From: an uncultured Alphaproteobacteria bacterium | Lineage (GTDB): Bacteria; Pseudomonadota; Alphaproteobacteria; Caulobacterales; Caulobacteraceae | DNA: 39,084 bases | Direction of reading: 5' to 3' | NCBI GenBank assembly: GCA_937920085.1 | Contig: CALETE010000069.1 | Location: 1 to 39,084, forward strand | Part shown: in pieces, positions 23,911 to 32,190 of the stretch | Layout: each line of letters begins with the position of its first letter | Position numbering within the stretch: the stretch's first letter is position 1 | The notes under the pieces: model-generated | The model's input: only the letters and a program-made list of their open reading frames with translations | Databases searched by the model: none | Told to the model about the DNA's origin: nothing | Translations under genes and position numbers: made by a program

Positions 23911-24780
23911 ATGTTTCAGATTATCGGCATTGTCTTGCTGTTTGGCTTGGTGTTCGGCAGCTACATCATGTCTGGCGGCAATATGGCCGTCATCATCGAG
24001 GCGGCTCCCCACGAACTCATGGCCATTCTCGGTGCCGGCGTTGCCAGCTTCCTGATTTCCAACTCCATGACGGTGATCAAGGGATGCGGCGCTGGCATGA
24101 GCAAGATCTTCGGTGGCCCCAAGTGGAAGTCCAGCGACTATCGCGATCTCCTGTCCCTGCTGTTTCTGTTGACCAAGACCATGAAGTCCAAGGGCGTTAT
24201 CGCTCTGGAAAGTCACATCGAAAACCCGCACGATTCGACGCTCTTTTCCCGCTATCCGAAGATCATGAAGGACCACTTCGCCACGGACTTCATCTGCGAC
24301 ACCCTGCGGATGATGACCATGAACCTGGAAGACCCGCACCAGGTCGAGGATGCCATGGAGAAGCAGCTTGAAAAGCATCACCATGAGGCCCTGCATCCGG
24401 CTCATGCCATTCAGTCTCTGGCAGATGCCTTGCCCGCCTTGGGCATCGTCGCCGCCGTGCTCGGCGTTATTAAGACCATGGGTGCTATTTCCGAACCGCC
24501 TGCAGTTCTCGGCGAGATGATCGGCGGGGCCCTTGTGGGTACCTTCCTTGGCGTGTTCCTGGCCTATGGTCTGGTTGCCCCCTTCGCCACCCGTCTGACG
24601 GGCGTGATTGAAGAAGATTCAGCCTTCTACAAGATTATCCAGTCGGTTCTCGTGGCTCACCTGCATGGCAATGCCGCCCAGATCTCGGTGGAAATCGGTC
24701 GCGGCAGCGTGCCCTCGTCGGCCCAGCCTAGCTTTGCTGAGTTGGAGCAGACCCTGGCAGATATTCCCCCTGAGGGCTAA
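23911..24780 (+). CDS. motA: Flagellar motor stator protein MotA
   Basis: A 289-residue stator subunit that, with MotB, forms the proton channel driving flagellar rotation. Four membrane segments are visible (IIGIVLLFGLVFGSYIMSG, ELMAILGAGVASFLI, and the later pair ADALPALGIVAAVLGVIKTM and GGALVGTFLGVFLAYGLVAPF), with the conserved PALGIVAAVLGV around the channel proline and the large cytoplasmic loop between segments 2 and 3 (RDLLSLLFLLTKTMKSKGVIALESHIE). GGGACGGA precedes ATG 23911. No motB follows; as I recall the two genes are also unlinked in Caulobacter. Confidence 0.95.
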   Translation: MFQIIGIVLLFGLVFGSYIMSGGNMAVIIEAAPHELMAILGAGVASFLISNSMTVIKGCGAGMSKIFGGPKWKSSDYRDLLSLLFLLTKTMKSKGVIALESHIENPHDSTLFSRYPKIMKDHFATDFICDTLRMMTMNLEDPHQVEDAMEKQLEKHHHEALHPAHAIQSLADALPALGIVAAVLGVIKTMGAISEPPAVLGEMIGGALVGTFLGVFLAYGLVAPFATRLTGVIEEDSAFYKIIQSVLVAHLHGNAAQISVEIGRGSVPSSAQPSFAELEQTLADIPPEG

Positions 24781-24796
24781 CCGGTCCGCCCAAAGG

Positions 24797-25870
24797 CTAA
24801 TCAGGCATTGGCCGATTAATGTGGCCCATCTTACGTCCCGCCTTGGCCTCGCGCTTGCCATAGAGGTGTAGTCGGGCGTCGGACTCAGCGGCCAGTTTCA
24901 CCCAGGTCTCCACCTCGTTGCCCAGCAGATTCTCCATCTCGATCTGGGTGTGGGCGCGGGTTGGGCCAAGTGGCCATCCTGCCACAGCGCGGACGTGTTG
25001 CTCGAATTGATCCACCTCACACCCGTCCTGGGTCCAGTGACCGGTGTTGTGAACCCGAGGCGCGATCTCATTGACCAGCAAGTGCTCGCCCTCAAGCTCG
25101 AAAAGCTCAATGCCCATGACGCCCACATAGTTCAACCCGGTCAGGATTTGCGCAGCGATGCGTTCTGCCTGGTCGATAAGCGTCTGGGATGCCGTCGCCG
25201 GTGCCAAGGTACGACGAAGCACGCCATTTTCGTGATGGTTCTCGCCAATGGGATAGACCGCAATCTCTCCAGTGCGGCTTCGGGCCGCAATGATGGAGAG
25301 TTCGCGGACAAAGGCGGCTGGTGCCTCAATAATCACTGGACGATCGCCTAGGCGGTGGAAGACCGCTTCGGCATTGGCCAGGTGCTCGACCCAGGCCTGA
25401 CCCTTGCCGTCATAGCCATCTCTGCGAGTTTTCATCAGGCAAGGGACGCCTATGCGTTTGACGGCCTCAATAGCTCCAGATGGTGTGTCAGCCTCAGCGA
25501 AGGCAACGGTTGGGGCCCCGACTGCGTTCAGAAAGGTTTTTTCGGTTACGCGGTCCTGGGCTGTGGCCAGGGCACGGGGGCCGGGCGCGGTCTCTACCCC
25601 AAGCTCGGCAAGCAGGCTCAAGGCCTTGGCTGGGACGTTTTCAAATTCAAAGGTCACGACTTGGGCCAACCGGGCCAGTTCGGCCAGGCCCTCTGGATCG
25701 TCATAGGCCGTGGCGATGACGTGGGCGCTGACGCGGGCGGCAGGGCAGTCGGGCTCAGGCTCTAGAATGACCACATCGAACCCCAGCCGCGCTGCGGCAA
25801 GGGCGAGCATTCTTCCCAGCTGACCGCCGCCAAGAATGCCTAGGGTTGAACCGGGAGGAAGCGGTGACAT
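24797..25870 (-). CDS. purK: N5-carboxyaminoimidazole ribonucleotide synthetase
   Basis: A 357-residue ATP-grasp enzyme that carboxylates AIR to N5-CAIR in purine synthesis. It starts with LGILGGGQLGRMLALAAARLG, has FEFENVPA, the ATP-grasp strand PCLMKTRRDGYDGKGQ, VIIEAPAAFVRELSIIAARS, and NEIAPRVHNTGHWT with the metal and ATP ligands near the C-terminus. It follows purE by eight bases on the same strand, the standard purEK operon, and hands N5-CAIR to PurE. Confidence 0.96.
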   Translation of the reverse strand: MSPLPPGSTLGILGGGQLGRMLALAAARLGFDVVILEPEPDCPAARVSAHVIATAYDDPEGLAELARLAQVVTFEFENVPAKALSLLAELGVETAPGPRALATAQDRVTEKTFLNAVGAPTVAFAEADTPSGAIEAVKRIGVPCLMKTRRDGYDGKGQAWVEHLANAEAVFHRLGDRPVIIEAPAAFVRELSIIAARSRTGEIAVYPIGENHHENGVLRRTLAPATASQTLIDQAERIAAQILTGLNYVGVMGIELFELEGEHLLVNEIAPRVHNTGHWTQDGCEVDQFEQHVRAVAGWPLGPTRAHTQIEMENLLGNEVETWVKLAAESDARLHLYGKREAKAGRKMGHINRPMPD

Positions 25871-25878
25871 GGGGTGTA

Positions 25879-26373
25879 TCAGAGATCTTCCACCGACTCA
25901 GCCACGCTGGCGGTCAGGGCGGCACGAAAATCGGCGAGACGTTGGGCAAGCGCAGGGTCTTGCAAGGCGAGAATTTGCGCCGCCAAAAGACCGGCATTCT
26001 TCGCGCCAGCTTCGCCGATCGCTAGTGTGGCTACCGGTATACCTGCAGGCATTTGGACAATGGATAATAGGCTGTCCATGCCCTTTAAGGCCTTAGATTC
26101 CACAGGGACGCCCAGGACCGGCAATTCGGTCAGGGACGCTGTCATGCCTGGCAGATGGGCCGCGCCACCCGCCCCGGCGATAATCACCTTGATCCCCGCA
26201 GCCTTGGCACCTTTGGCGAAGGCGTACATGCGATCTGGGGTGCGATGGGCTGACACCACCTTGGCCTCCCAGGCGACGCCAAGGGCTGTGAGGTTATCGG
26301 CCGCCCCCTTCAGGGTGGGCCAGTCAGAGCGGCTTCCCATAATGATGGCGACAGGCGCAGACGAAGCGCTCAT
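25879..26373 (-). CDS. purE: N5-carboxyaminoimidazole ribonucleotide mutase
   Basis: A 164-residue class I PurE, which shifts the carboxylate of N5-CAIR to give CAIR. Signatures are IIMGSRSDWPTL (phosphate loop), VVSAHRTPDRM (catalytic His), AGAGGAAHLPGM, and the GVPV strand with MPAGIPVATLAIG. First gene of purEK. Its upstream gap of about 214 bases to the divergent cyclase gene contains a long palindrome. Confidence 0.96.
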   Translation of the reverse strand: MSASSAPVAIIMGSRSDWPTLKGAADNLTALGVAWEAKVVSAHRTPDRMYAFAKGAKAAGIKVIIAGAGGAAHLPGMTASLTELPVLGVPVESKALKGMDSLLSIVQMPAGIPVATLAIGEAGAKNAGLLAAQILALQDPALAQRLADFRAALTASVAESVEDL

Positions 26374-26447
26374 GGCATACAGACCCCAGAAGCCTAAGGT
26401 CTCCAGGGGGTATTCACCTGAAGAAAAAGCCTTAATTCAAGATATTA

Positions 26448-26494
26448 GAGCAGTTTTGCTCCGATGACGGGTTGCCTGTCATCGGAAACAGCTC
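26448..26494. repeat. 47-base imperfect palindrome, REP-like, between purE and the cyclase
   Basis: A core CCGATGAC (26461-26468) pairs with GTCATCGG (26478-26485), extended inwards by three more pairs. Outside it GAGCAGTTT (from 26448) mirrors AAACAGCTC (ending 26494), with four extra bases on the left arm, which itself can fold as GAGCA/TGCTC. It lies between two divergent starts, so it does not terminate either gene. The form suggests a dispersed intergenic repeat or a structured 5' leader. Confidence 0.5.
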
Positions 26495-26587
26495 CGGCGG
26501 AAAGCGCGGGAGTATAGGCACCGACTTTGCGTGAGCAACCGATGAGGGTTAAGATTCGCGAAACAGCATGACGATTGCTGATTCTGG

Positions 26588-27319
26588 ATGAGTCGAATGA
26601 AGGTTTCTGGCGCTCGAAACGAACCGTTTTCGACGATACGCAAGCGCGCTCTGGCCCAGGCCGGTGCCTATGCGACGTCAAGCGTTGCACCACCGACAGA
26701 CAAGACCGCTTTTCTGGGCCTTACAGAGGCTGACCTGACCCCTGCGGTCCAAGGTGCCATAAAGACCTTGCTGACCGAAGTGGACGACCTGCGCGGTGAG
26801 GTGTCGCGGCTTAAGGCCCGGCTGGCGGAAGTCGAAGAGCTAGCAGACCGCGACCCTCTGACCCCAGCCTTCAACCGTCGGGCGTTTATGCGCGAATTGG
26901 GACGTATTCGTACCTTCGCCCAGCGTTATGGGTCGCCCGCTAGCCTCGTTTATTTTGACCTGGACGATTTTCGAAACGTCAATGAACGGTTTGGCCACGC
27001 GGCAGGGGATGCTGCCCTTCAAGCCGTGGCACAAAGGCTCGCGGGCAGTGTGCGTGAAAGTGACATTGTCGGTCGTATGGGTGGCGATGAATTTGCCGTG
27101 ATCCTGGTGCAGGCCGATCTGGCCACGGCCGAGGTCAAGGCCAAGACCTTGGCAAACACCATCGAATCCGGCCCCATCCGGTTTGGCGACTGGTCTGCGC
27201 CCCTGCACGTCGCCTATGGCGTGGTTGAAATTTCGGCGGATCTGGAACCTGAGGCACTCTTGGCTATGGCCGATGCGGCCATGTTCGCCCGCAAGCGCGA
27301 GCGCCGCGCCGCGAGCTAG
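26588..27319 (+). CDS. Diguanylate cyclase (GGDEF) with N-terminal coiled coil
   Basis: A 243-residue cyclase that makes c-di-GMP from two GTP. Residues about 60-86 (LLTEVDDLRGEVSRLKARLAEVEEL) form a probable coiled coil for dimerisation. The GGDEF domain begins at DPLTPAFNRRAFM, has YFDLDDFRNVNERFGH for metal and GTP binding, and an intact active site GGDEF at 165-169. RESD at 156-159, five residues before it, is a product-inhibition I-site. There is no membrane segment or sensory domain, and no EAL domain. The start is ATG 26588 without an obvious ribosome site; ATG 26597 is an alternative. The layout recalls Caulobacter DgcB, but I cannot assign orthology. Confidence 0.9.
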   Translation: MSRMKVSGARNEPFSTIRKRALAQAGAYATSSVAPPTDKTAFLGLTEADLTPAVQGAIKTLLTEVDDLRGEVSRLKARLAEVEELADRDPLTPAFNRRAFMRELGRIRTFAQRYGSPASLVYFDLDDFRNVNERFGHAAGDAALQAVAQRLAGSVRESDIVGRMGGDEFAVILVQADLATAEVKAKTLANTIESGPIRFGDWSAPLHVAYGVVEISADLEPEALLAMADAAMFARKRERRAAS

Positions 27320-27325
27320 ATTCCT

Positions 27326-29026
27326 CTAAGTAAAAGACAGCCAGTTGCCGGTTAGATTAGCGGCTTGGACTCCGACCAAGACGATCTGTCCGCTGCCACC
27401 GCCTGTGGTGATAATGGTGTCGCCACCGACCTGGGCCACTGAGTAGGTCGTACCCACGTCGAGAGCGATCCGGTCGCCCTCGCTGTGGCTGAAATCCAAT
27501 ATGCGATCGAGCCCAGCATCGTTGGAGCTATGGAAGGTATCAGCTCCCGCCCCGCCGAGCATGGTGTCGTCGCCTCGATCGCCGGAGATCCAGTCATTTC
27601 CGGTACTGCCTGACAGGCTATCATTGCCCTGACCGCCTCGGATCGTGTCGTTTCCGGCGCCACCAAGACAGGTGTCGTCCCCAAGATTGCCATAGACAAT
27701 GTCGTCGCCGTTTTCGCCAAACAGCAGATCATTATCCTTGCCCCCTACGACCCAGTCATTGCCCTCGCCGCCATAGCAGGTGTCATTGCCCATATTGCCG
27801 TTGATGTCGTCAAAGCCCAGGCTACCCTGGATGATGTCATCGCCAGCATCGCCACGGAGATAGCTGTTGCCCTCGCTTCCATAGATGCTGTCATTACCTG
27901 CACCGCCATAAATGGTGTCGTCACCCAAACCGCCATTCAGAGAATTGTTCAGGTCATTGCCCATAATGCTGTCGGCCCCATAGCCGCCGATGGCATTTTC
28001 GATATCGGTTCCTATGGCAATGACGACATTGCCGGAATAGCCACCGATGTCGGAGAAGAAGCCCGGCCGCAGGTCAATCACCTGCTTGCTGACGTATTGC
28101 GAGAAATCGAAGGTATCCTTGCCGCCGGCATCCCAAACCGCGAATTGGGCCGGTGAGGCATTGGAGGTTAAAGTAAACCAGGGTCGATCCGCATTGGCGT
28201 TGAACCCATAGACCGTGTCGCCGGTCCGGGTCGTGGTATTGGCACCGTAGATTTGTTGAATGGCAGCAATGTCATCGAGCAGAGGAACGGCGGAATAGCC
28301 CGGCAGTGCCGCCCCGGTATTTGCCCCAGCGAAATAGCTCATCACGGTATATTGACGACTGTCTTCGTAATAAGAGGCGTCGACGGCGTAGGTGGGTTGC
28401 TTGTCGGGATTGGCGTCGTAATTGCTTGGATGGCCCAGGCCAATTGTGTGACCCAGCTCATGGATCAGGACCATGCCGCCATAATTGCCGACGGCGGGTG
28501 CCTGATTGTACGTCAAGGTACTATTGACCCACAGGTCACCAGAATTTGCCGAAAAATTCAGATTGCCAGGATAGTAACCGAAGGCTGCGGCTCCGGCGGC
28601 ACCTGAGGCGTAGTTACCAAACAGCATAGACGCGCTATCGGAGTAGGCTGCGTCTCCGCTGGTGCCAGATCCAATCCTGACAAAACGGATATTGGCCACA
28701 TCGGCCCATGCCTTGAGCGCAAGTTCTGTCTGGTCGATCTGCGCGACCGAAAATCGGGAAAATTCACTGATATCAGATGGATATTTTGCCGGCTCGCTGG
28801 CGCGAAAGGCGTATGTCACGGTGTATCCCGTACCCATGACGGCATTCCAGCCGGGCTCTCCGCCATTCAGCTTTGCCGCAGCCTGATCGATGGTAAGGCT
28901 TGGCTTGCCCCCAGCCGTGGTTCCATCCCTTTGATCGGCGTTGAGATAGCTCAAGGGTCCCTGATCAAGGGTAATCAGCGGGTCCAGTCTCATGGCATAG
29001 ACATCGGAGGTAGAAGAAGTGCTCAT
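27326..29026 (-). CDS. Serralysin-type zinc metalloprotease with RTX repeats (SapA-like)
   Basis: A 566-residue secreted protease of peptidase family M10B. The zinc site is HELGHTIGLGH (His189, His193, His199, catalytic Glu190) and the Met-turn VMSYF (Met229, Tyr231). After a linker, residues 347-499 are 17 nonapeptides of the GGxGxDxUx calcium-binding type, then a C-terminal region ending NLTGNWLSFT that would carry the type I secretion signal. There is no N-terminal signal peptide, as expected for this export route. No ABC transporter or membrane fusion genes are nearby. Caulobacter SapA, an S-layer-degrading protease, is the closest functional relative I can recall. GGAGG precedes ATG 29026. 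Confidence 0.92.
   Translation of the reverse strand: MSTSSTSDVYAMRLDPLITLDQGPLSYLNADQRDGTTAGGKPSLTIDQAAAKLNGGEPGWNAVMGTGYTVTYAFRASEPAKYPSDISEFSRFSVAQIDQTELALKAWADVANIRFVRIGSGTSGDAAYSDSASMLFGNYASGAAGAAAFGYYPGNLNFSANSGDLWVNSTLTYNQAPAVGNYGGMVLIHELGHTIGLGHPSNYDANPDKQPTYAVDASYYEDSRQYTVMSYFAGANTGAALPGYSAVPLLDDIAAIQQIYGANTTTRTGDTVYGFNANADRPWFTLTSNASPAQFAVWDAGGKDTFDFSQYVSKQVIDLRPGFFSDIGGYSGNVVIAIGTDIENAIGGYGADSIMGNDLNNSLNGGLGDDTIYGGAGNDSIYGSEGNSYLRGDAGDDIIQGSLGFDDINGNMGNDTCYGGEGNDWVVGGKDNDLLFGENGDDIVYGNLGDDTCLGGAGNDTIRGGQGNDSLSGSTGNDWISGDRGDDTMLGGAGADTFHSSNDAGLDRILDFSHSEGDRIALDVGTTYSVAQVGGDTIITTGGGSGQIVLVGVQAANLTGNWLSFT
27530..27988 (-). repeat. 17 tandem RTX nonapeptide repeats within the metalloprotease
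   Basis: An uninterrupted array of 17 x 27 bases encoding GGYGADSIM through GGAGADTFH. Most units keep Gly-1, Gly-4 and Asp-6. Units 8 and 12 (GNMGNDTCY, GNLGDDTCL) carry Cys417 and Cys453 at the buried position. The array forms a calcium-dependent beta-roll that folds after export. Confidence 0.9.
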
Positions 29027-29077
29027 GGGCCTCCAGCCTCCGGTGTTTGGGTAAAGAGACCGATAAAATGCAATCTT

Positions 29078-29137
29078 GGTAGGATGGTGTCCCTACCTTG
29101 GCACAGCCAGAAAAATTGGCGATTCAAACTTGCCAAT
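29078..29137. promoter_or_regulatory. Two inverted repeats in the divergent protease-cupin control region
   Basis: GGTAGG-N8-CCTACC (29078-29097) and ATTGGC-N11-GCCAAT (29115-29137) lie in the 162-base gap between the two starts. Each arm is six bases and perfect. They could be regulator sites; no regulator gene is adjacent. Nothing else is visible in this gap. Confidence 0.35.
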
Positions 29138-29188
29138 CATGGGGTTTGAGCGATGTTGAGACCTTGTCCAGGTTTCTAAGGCGCTCCC

Positions 29189-29668
29189 ATGACTGACGCG
29201 ACCCAAGCCCCGCCGGCGGATGGTTGGAAGCACACCGGCGTCCGGGTCGTGCCTGGCGATCAGTTGGATTCAAACACACCACAGACGCCGGGCATGGACC
29301 GCGCCGCCGCCATCGATTTTGCCCGGGTTGGCGCTCAGAAGCTTTGGGCAGGGACGGTACATATTCATCCCCATGCCAAGACCGGGGCTCATCACCATGG
29401 ACCGCTGGAAAGCGTCATCTTTGTGGTGTCGGGCCGGGCACGCATGCGCTGGGGCGAAAATCTGGAATTCACGGCCGAAGCCGGACCTGGGGACTTCATC
29501 TATGTTCCGCCGTTTGTGCCCCATCAGGAGATCAACGCCTCGGACACAGAACCCCTAAGCTGTGTCCTGGTCCGAAGCGACAATGACGCTGTGGTGGTCA
29601 ATCTCGACATTGAACCTGCGGAAAAGCCCGAAGGTGTCGCCTGGATTGACCCCATTCACCGAGTCTAG
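29189..29668 (+). CDS. Cupin-domain protein
   Basis: A 159-residue single-domain cupin. Motif 1 is HIHPHAKTGAHHHGPLESVIFVVSG, with the histidines and Glu that normally bind a metal; motif 2 is PGDFIYVPPFVPHQEIN with the last metal His. It has no extra domain or signal peptide. Cupins of this kind range from isomerases to dioxygenases and binding proteins, so the reaction cannot be inferred. Its stop overlaps the stop of the convergent SDR gene by three bases, and it is divergent from the RTX protease. Confidence 0.85.
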   Translation: MTDATQAPPADGWKHTGVRVVPGDQLDSNTPQTPGMDRAAAIDFARVGAQKLWAGTVHIHPHAKTGAHHHGPLESVIFVVSGRARMRWGENLEFTAEAGPGDFIYVPPFVPHQEINASDTEPLSCVLVRSDNDAVVVNLDIEPAEKPEGVAWIDPIHRV

Positions 29669-30516
29669 CCCTTGGGTAATAGGCCGAGCTGACCCCCAAT
29701 CATGCGATCGACCATCCGCCGGGGCAGGTTGGCCATAAGGAAGGTCTGAAGGCCATCAGGGGAAATGGTGTAGCGCACCTTGGGCTTAGGAATGGTCAGA
29801 GCCTTGGCCACCAACGCACCCAGCTGATCGGCGGGCAGACCCTTAGCGCCGTTGCCCTTCATATGGGCAAACACCTTGGACAGGGCCGGATAGAAGACAC
29901 TCTTTTCATAGGGGACCAGGTCATCGTCCTTAGCCTTGCCCCAGATGGGCGTGGCGACAGCACCCGGTGCCACAATAATCACATCGACCCCCAGCAGCAG
30001 AAGCTCCCGGCGCAGGGACTCTGACAGGCCCTCAATGGCGAATTTCGAGGCCACATAGGGTGCCATGAACGGATTGCCGTTCCGACCCGCGACGGAGCTG
30101 ATATTGATGACCCGGCCTGGGACGCCGGCACGATCAGGGCCAACCGCAAGCAGGGGCGCAAAGGCTTGTGTGACGATCACAACCCCGGTCAGGTTGACCT
30201 CAATCTGCTGACGGAATTCAGCAATGGGCAAGTCAAGCAAGGGCCCCGACACGGCGACGCCGGCATTATTCACAAGCCCTGCCAGGGTTTGCCCCTCCAG
30301 AGCCTTTTCCACCTGAGCCGCAGCCTCACGGACGGCTTTTTCATCTGTGATATCGAAGACGAGGGGCACGAAGTTGGGGCCAAACGCCTCGCTCAATCGC
30401 GCCGCGTCAGCAGCCTTGCGGACGCTGCCAAAGACGCGGAAGCCCTTCTGGATCAAAACCTTCGCAGTACTCCAGCCAATGCCGGTGGAGACACCCGTCA
30501 CAACAACGCTTTTCAT
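29665..30516 (-). CDS. Short-chain dehydrogenase/reductase, second gene of the AKR operon
   Basis: A 283-residue SDR with TGVSTGIG (7-14), NNAGVA, the catalytic Ser in INISSVAG and YVASK (Tyr and Lys). GSVRKAADAARL after the second strand suggests NADP binding. The C-terminal third is longer than in classical SDRs, as in retinol-dehydrogenase-like members. ATG 30516 overlaps the aldo/keto reductase stop as ATGA, so the two reductases are translationally coupled and presumably act on related carbonyl or alcohol substrates. Control probably comes from the MarR gene beyond the reductase. Confidence 0.9.
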   Translation of the reverse strand: MKSVVVTGVSTGIGWSTAKVLIQKGFRVFGSVRKAADAARLSEAFGPNFVPLVFDITDEKAVREAAAQVEKALEGQTLAGLVNNAGVAVSGPLLDLPIAEFRQQIEVNLTGVVIVTQAFAPLLAVGPDRAGVPGRVINISSVAGRNGNPFMAPYVASKFAIEGLSESLRRELLLLGVDVIIVAPGAVATPIWGKAKDDDLVPYEKSVFYPALSKVFAHMKGNGAKGLPADQLGALVAKALTIPKPKVRYTISPDGLQTFLMANLPRRMVDRMIGGQLGLLPKG

Positions 30517-31484
30517 ATCCGAAGTCCTAGCTGATCAATGGCTGAAATTTGGGCGGCGTCCAGCGGCCCTGCGGCCTCTGCCCTAAGGGCGCTGGACAGT
30601 TCCATCTGGTTCTTCACCCCGAGGATCAGGGTCTCGACACCGTCTAAGGATAGGGCATAGCGGTGGGCGATCTCGGCGGGGTCTTCCCCCCAGGCTTGGC
30701 AGAGATCGCGATAAGGGCCAGCGCGCTCAAAGTCTTTGCGGTCCGGATGATTTTTTGAAAGCTCCCGATCAAGCTGAGCGGTCAGGGCACCGGCCTGCAC
30801 GGCACGTATTCCCAATACCGGAACGCCGTTTTCCATGGCCTTGGCCAGAATGCTGCGAGGGGCCGCGGCTTCGGCATAGCGGCGGATCCCGCCCGCTGAA
30901 TCTAATAGGTTGGTGATCACCTGAACGGCCTCGGGTTTTTGGTCATGGTCCAGGGCCTGGAGAATGGTTTGCGGAACGCCAATGCCGGTTATGCCCCAGG
31001 CCCCAATCAAGCCCTGCGCCTTAAGGTCCTCAAAGGCAGGAATGACCTCCTCTACATAGAGGTTCCAGCGCGTGGAGAATTGATCGCGGCGATCATCCCC
31101 GTGGGTAAAGGCGTATCCCTCAGCGGCAATGTTTGAGTGCAGGAAGAACAGATCGATCTTGTCGAGCTTCATGGTCGCCAGGGACTTTCGGACCGAAGCC
31201 TCAAGGCGCGTCCTGACTTCTTTATCTGGCGGGGAGCCCAGATCACACTTGCTGGTGACCCGGACATGGCTCGGCAAGGCCCCTTGAAAGGTTTCACCGA
31301 ATATGGCTTCGCAGTTCAGATACATAGGGGCGGTGTCGATCAGATCGATCCCAGCCTCCACTGCGGCCTTTAGGGTCGCCGTTGCCTCGTCACGGCTCGT
31401 TGGGCCCCAGACCTGGCCAATGCCGCCACCGCCAAGAGTCAACCGACTGACCGACCCAAGGGGTCCAAGCGCGCGCCTCTGCAT
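30513..31484 (-). CDS. Aldo/keto reductase
   Basis: A 323-residue NAD(P)H-dependent AKR of the D-threo-aldose / pyridoxal dehydrogenase-like branch. It begins MQRRALGPLGSVSRLTLGGGGIGQVWG, has the tetrad Asp and Tyr in DTAPMYLNCEAIFG, Lys in VTSKCDLG and His in FFLHSN, and GAWGITGIG later in the barrel. GGAGG lies seven bases before ATG 31484; an in-frame ATG 60 bases further up would sit inside the promoter and is rejected. It is the first gene of the AKR-SDR pair and is divergent from the MarR gene. Confidence 0.9.
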   Translation of the reverse strand: MQRRALGPLGSVSRLTLGGGGIGQVWGPTSRDEATATLKAAVEAGIDLIDTAPMYLNCEAIFGETFQGALPSHVRVTSKCDLGSPPDKEVRTRLEASVRKSLATMKLDKIDLFFLHSNIAAEGYAFTHGDDRRDQFSTRWNLYVEEVIPAFEDLKAQGLIGAWGITGIGVPQTILQALDHDQKPEAVQVITNLLDSAGGIRRYAEAAAPRSILAKAMENGVPVLGIRAVQAGALTAQLDRELSKNHPDRKDFERAGPYRDLCQAWGEDPAEIAHRYALSLDGVETLILGVKNQMELSSALRAEAAGPLDAAQISAIDQLGLRI

Positions 31485-31506
31485 CAGAAACCTCCATTGG
31501 TAGATC

Positions 31507-31541
31507 ATTATACCGAGCAACGAATATTCCGACAATCGGAA
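31507..31541 (-). promoter_or_regulatory. AKR-SDR promoter with an overlapping palindromic operator
   Basis: On the minus strand TTGTCG (plus 31530-31535), 17 bases, TATAAT (plus 31507-31512) form a strong promoter whose transcript would start about 16 bases before the AKR ATG. The perfect inverted repeat TTCCGA-CAA-TCGGAA (31527-31541) covers the -35 box. A repressor bound here would block RNA polymerase. The divergent MarR gene is the obvious candidate. Confidence 0.7.
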
Positions 31542-31604
31542 CATCCGTAGGGTGGATCATTTTTCAAGACACCACAGCCGTAAGCAAGCTAGTCTGACAG
31601 GGTA

Positions 31605-32054
31605 ATGACAGGCGACTACAATCCCGTTGATGATGGACAGGCACATACCCTCGCGGCCGTGCTGAGTGTCCTCATGCGGCGGTTCAAGCTGGAGCCAGGC
31701 CTCTTGGCCTCAAGTGCCTATGCCGACCTTCACGCCAATGACGCAGGTCTACTGAGTGTCCTGACCGAAGCCGATGATTGGACAGTGCGCACCCTGGCTC
31801 AGACCCTCGGTGCCGCCGACTCCACGGTGTCCTCGGCTCTGGATCGGCTCGAGGCGCGGCGACTTGTCGCTAGATCCCGCCTCGAGCGCGATCGGCGGGT
31901 GATGGGCGTGCGGCTCACCGAGGAAGGGATCTCGCTCGTCGCCCGGCTGCGCGAGGCGCAATTGGGCAATTCCCGCGCGCTTCTGGCGCGTCTGACCCCT
32001 TTGGATCGCGATCAGCTTCTTCGACTCTTGGCGCTTATCGCCCAAGGCGAATGA
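31605..32054 (+). CDS. MarR-family transcriptional regulator
   Basis: A 149-residue winged helix-turn-helix regulator. The core is WTVRTLAQTLGAADSTVSSALDRLEARRLVARSRLERDRRVMGVRLTEEG broken by the usual recognition helix and wing (DRRVMGVRLT). Flanking helices form the dimer interface. It contains no cysteine, so it is not a thiol-based oxidation sensor and more likely binds a small ligand. It is divergent from the AKR-SDR operon and faces the 15-bp palindrome upstream, the usual arrangement for a MarR repressor that controls its neighbours and itself. Confidence 0.88.
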   Translation: MTGDYNPVDDGQAHTLAAVLSVLMRRFKLEPGLLASSAYADLHANDAGLLSVLTEADDWTVRTLAQTLGAADSTVSSALDRLEARRLVARSRLERDRRVMGVRLTEEGISLVARLREAQLGNSRALLARLTPLDRDQLLRLLALIAQGE

Positions 32055-32190
32055 CCTGAATCAGGGGTGTGTCTCGCGCGCCACATCTGCCAGCGCAACA
32101 AATCTGTCATACAAATGAAGTCGAACCGTCATTTCGCCCCTCTAGAAGCCGTGGACTTGGCGATGGGCTTTTAACACCCGGTTAAACCGC

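Noticed and set aside
27530..27988. Regular 27-base periodicity that could suggest a CRISPR or minisatellite array
   Set aside because: The period is coding and explained by RTX nonapeptides; units vary at synonymous positions and there are no spacers.
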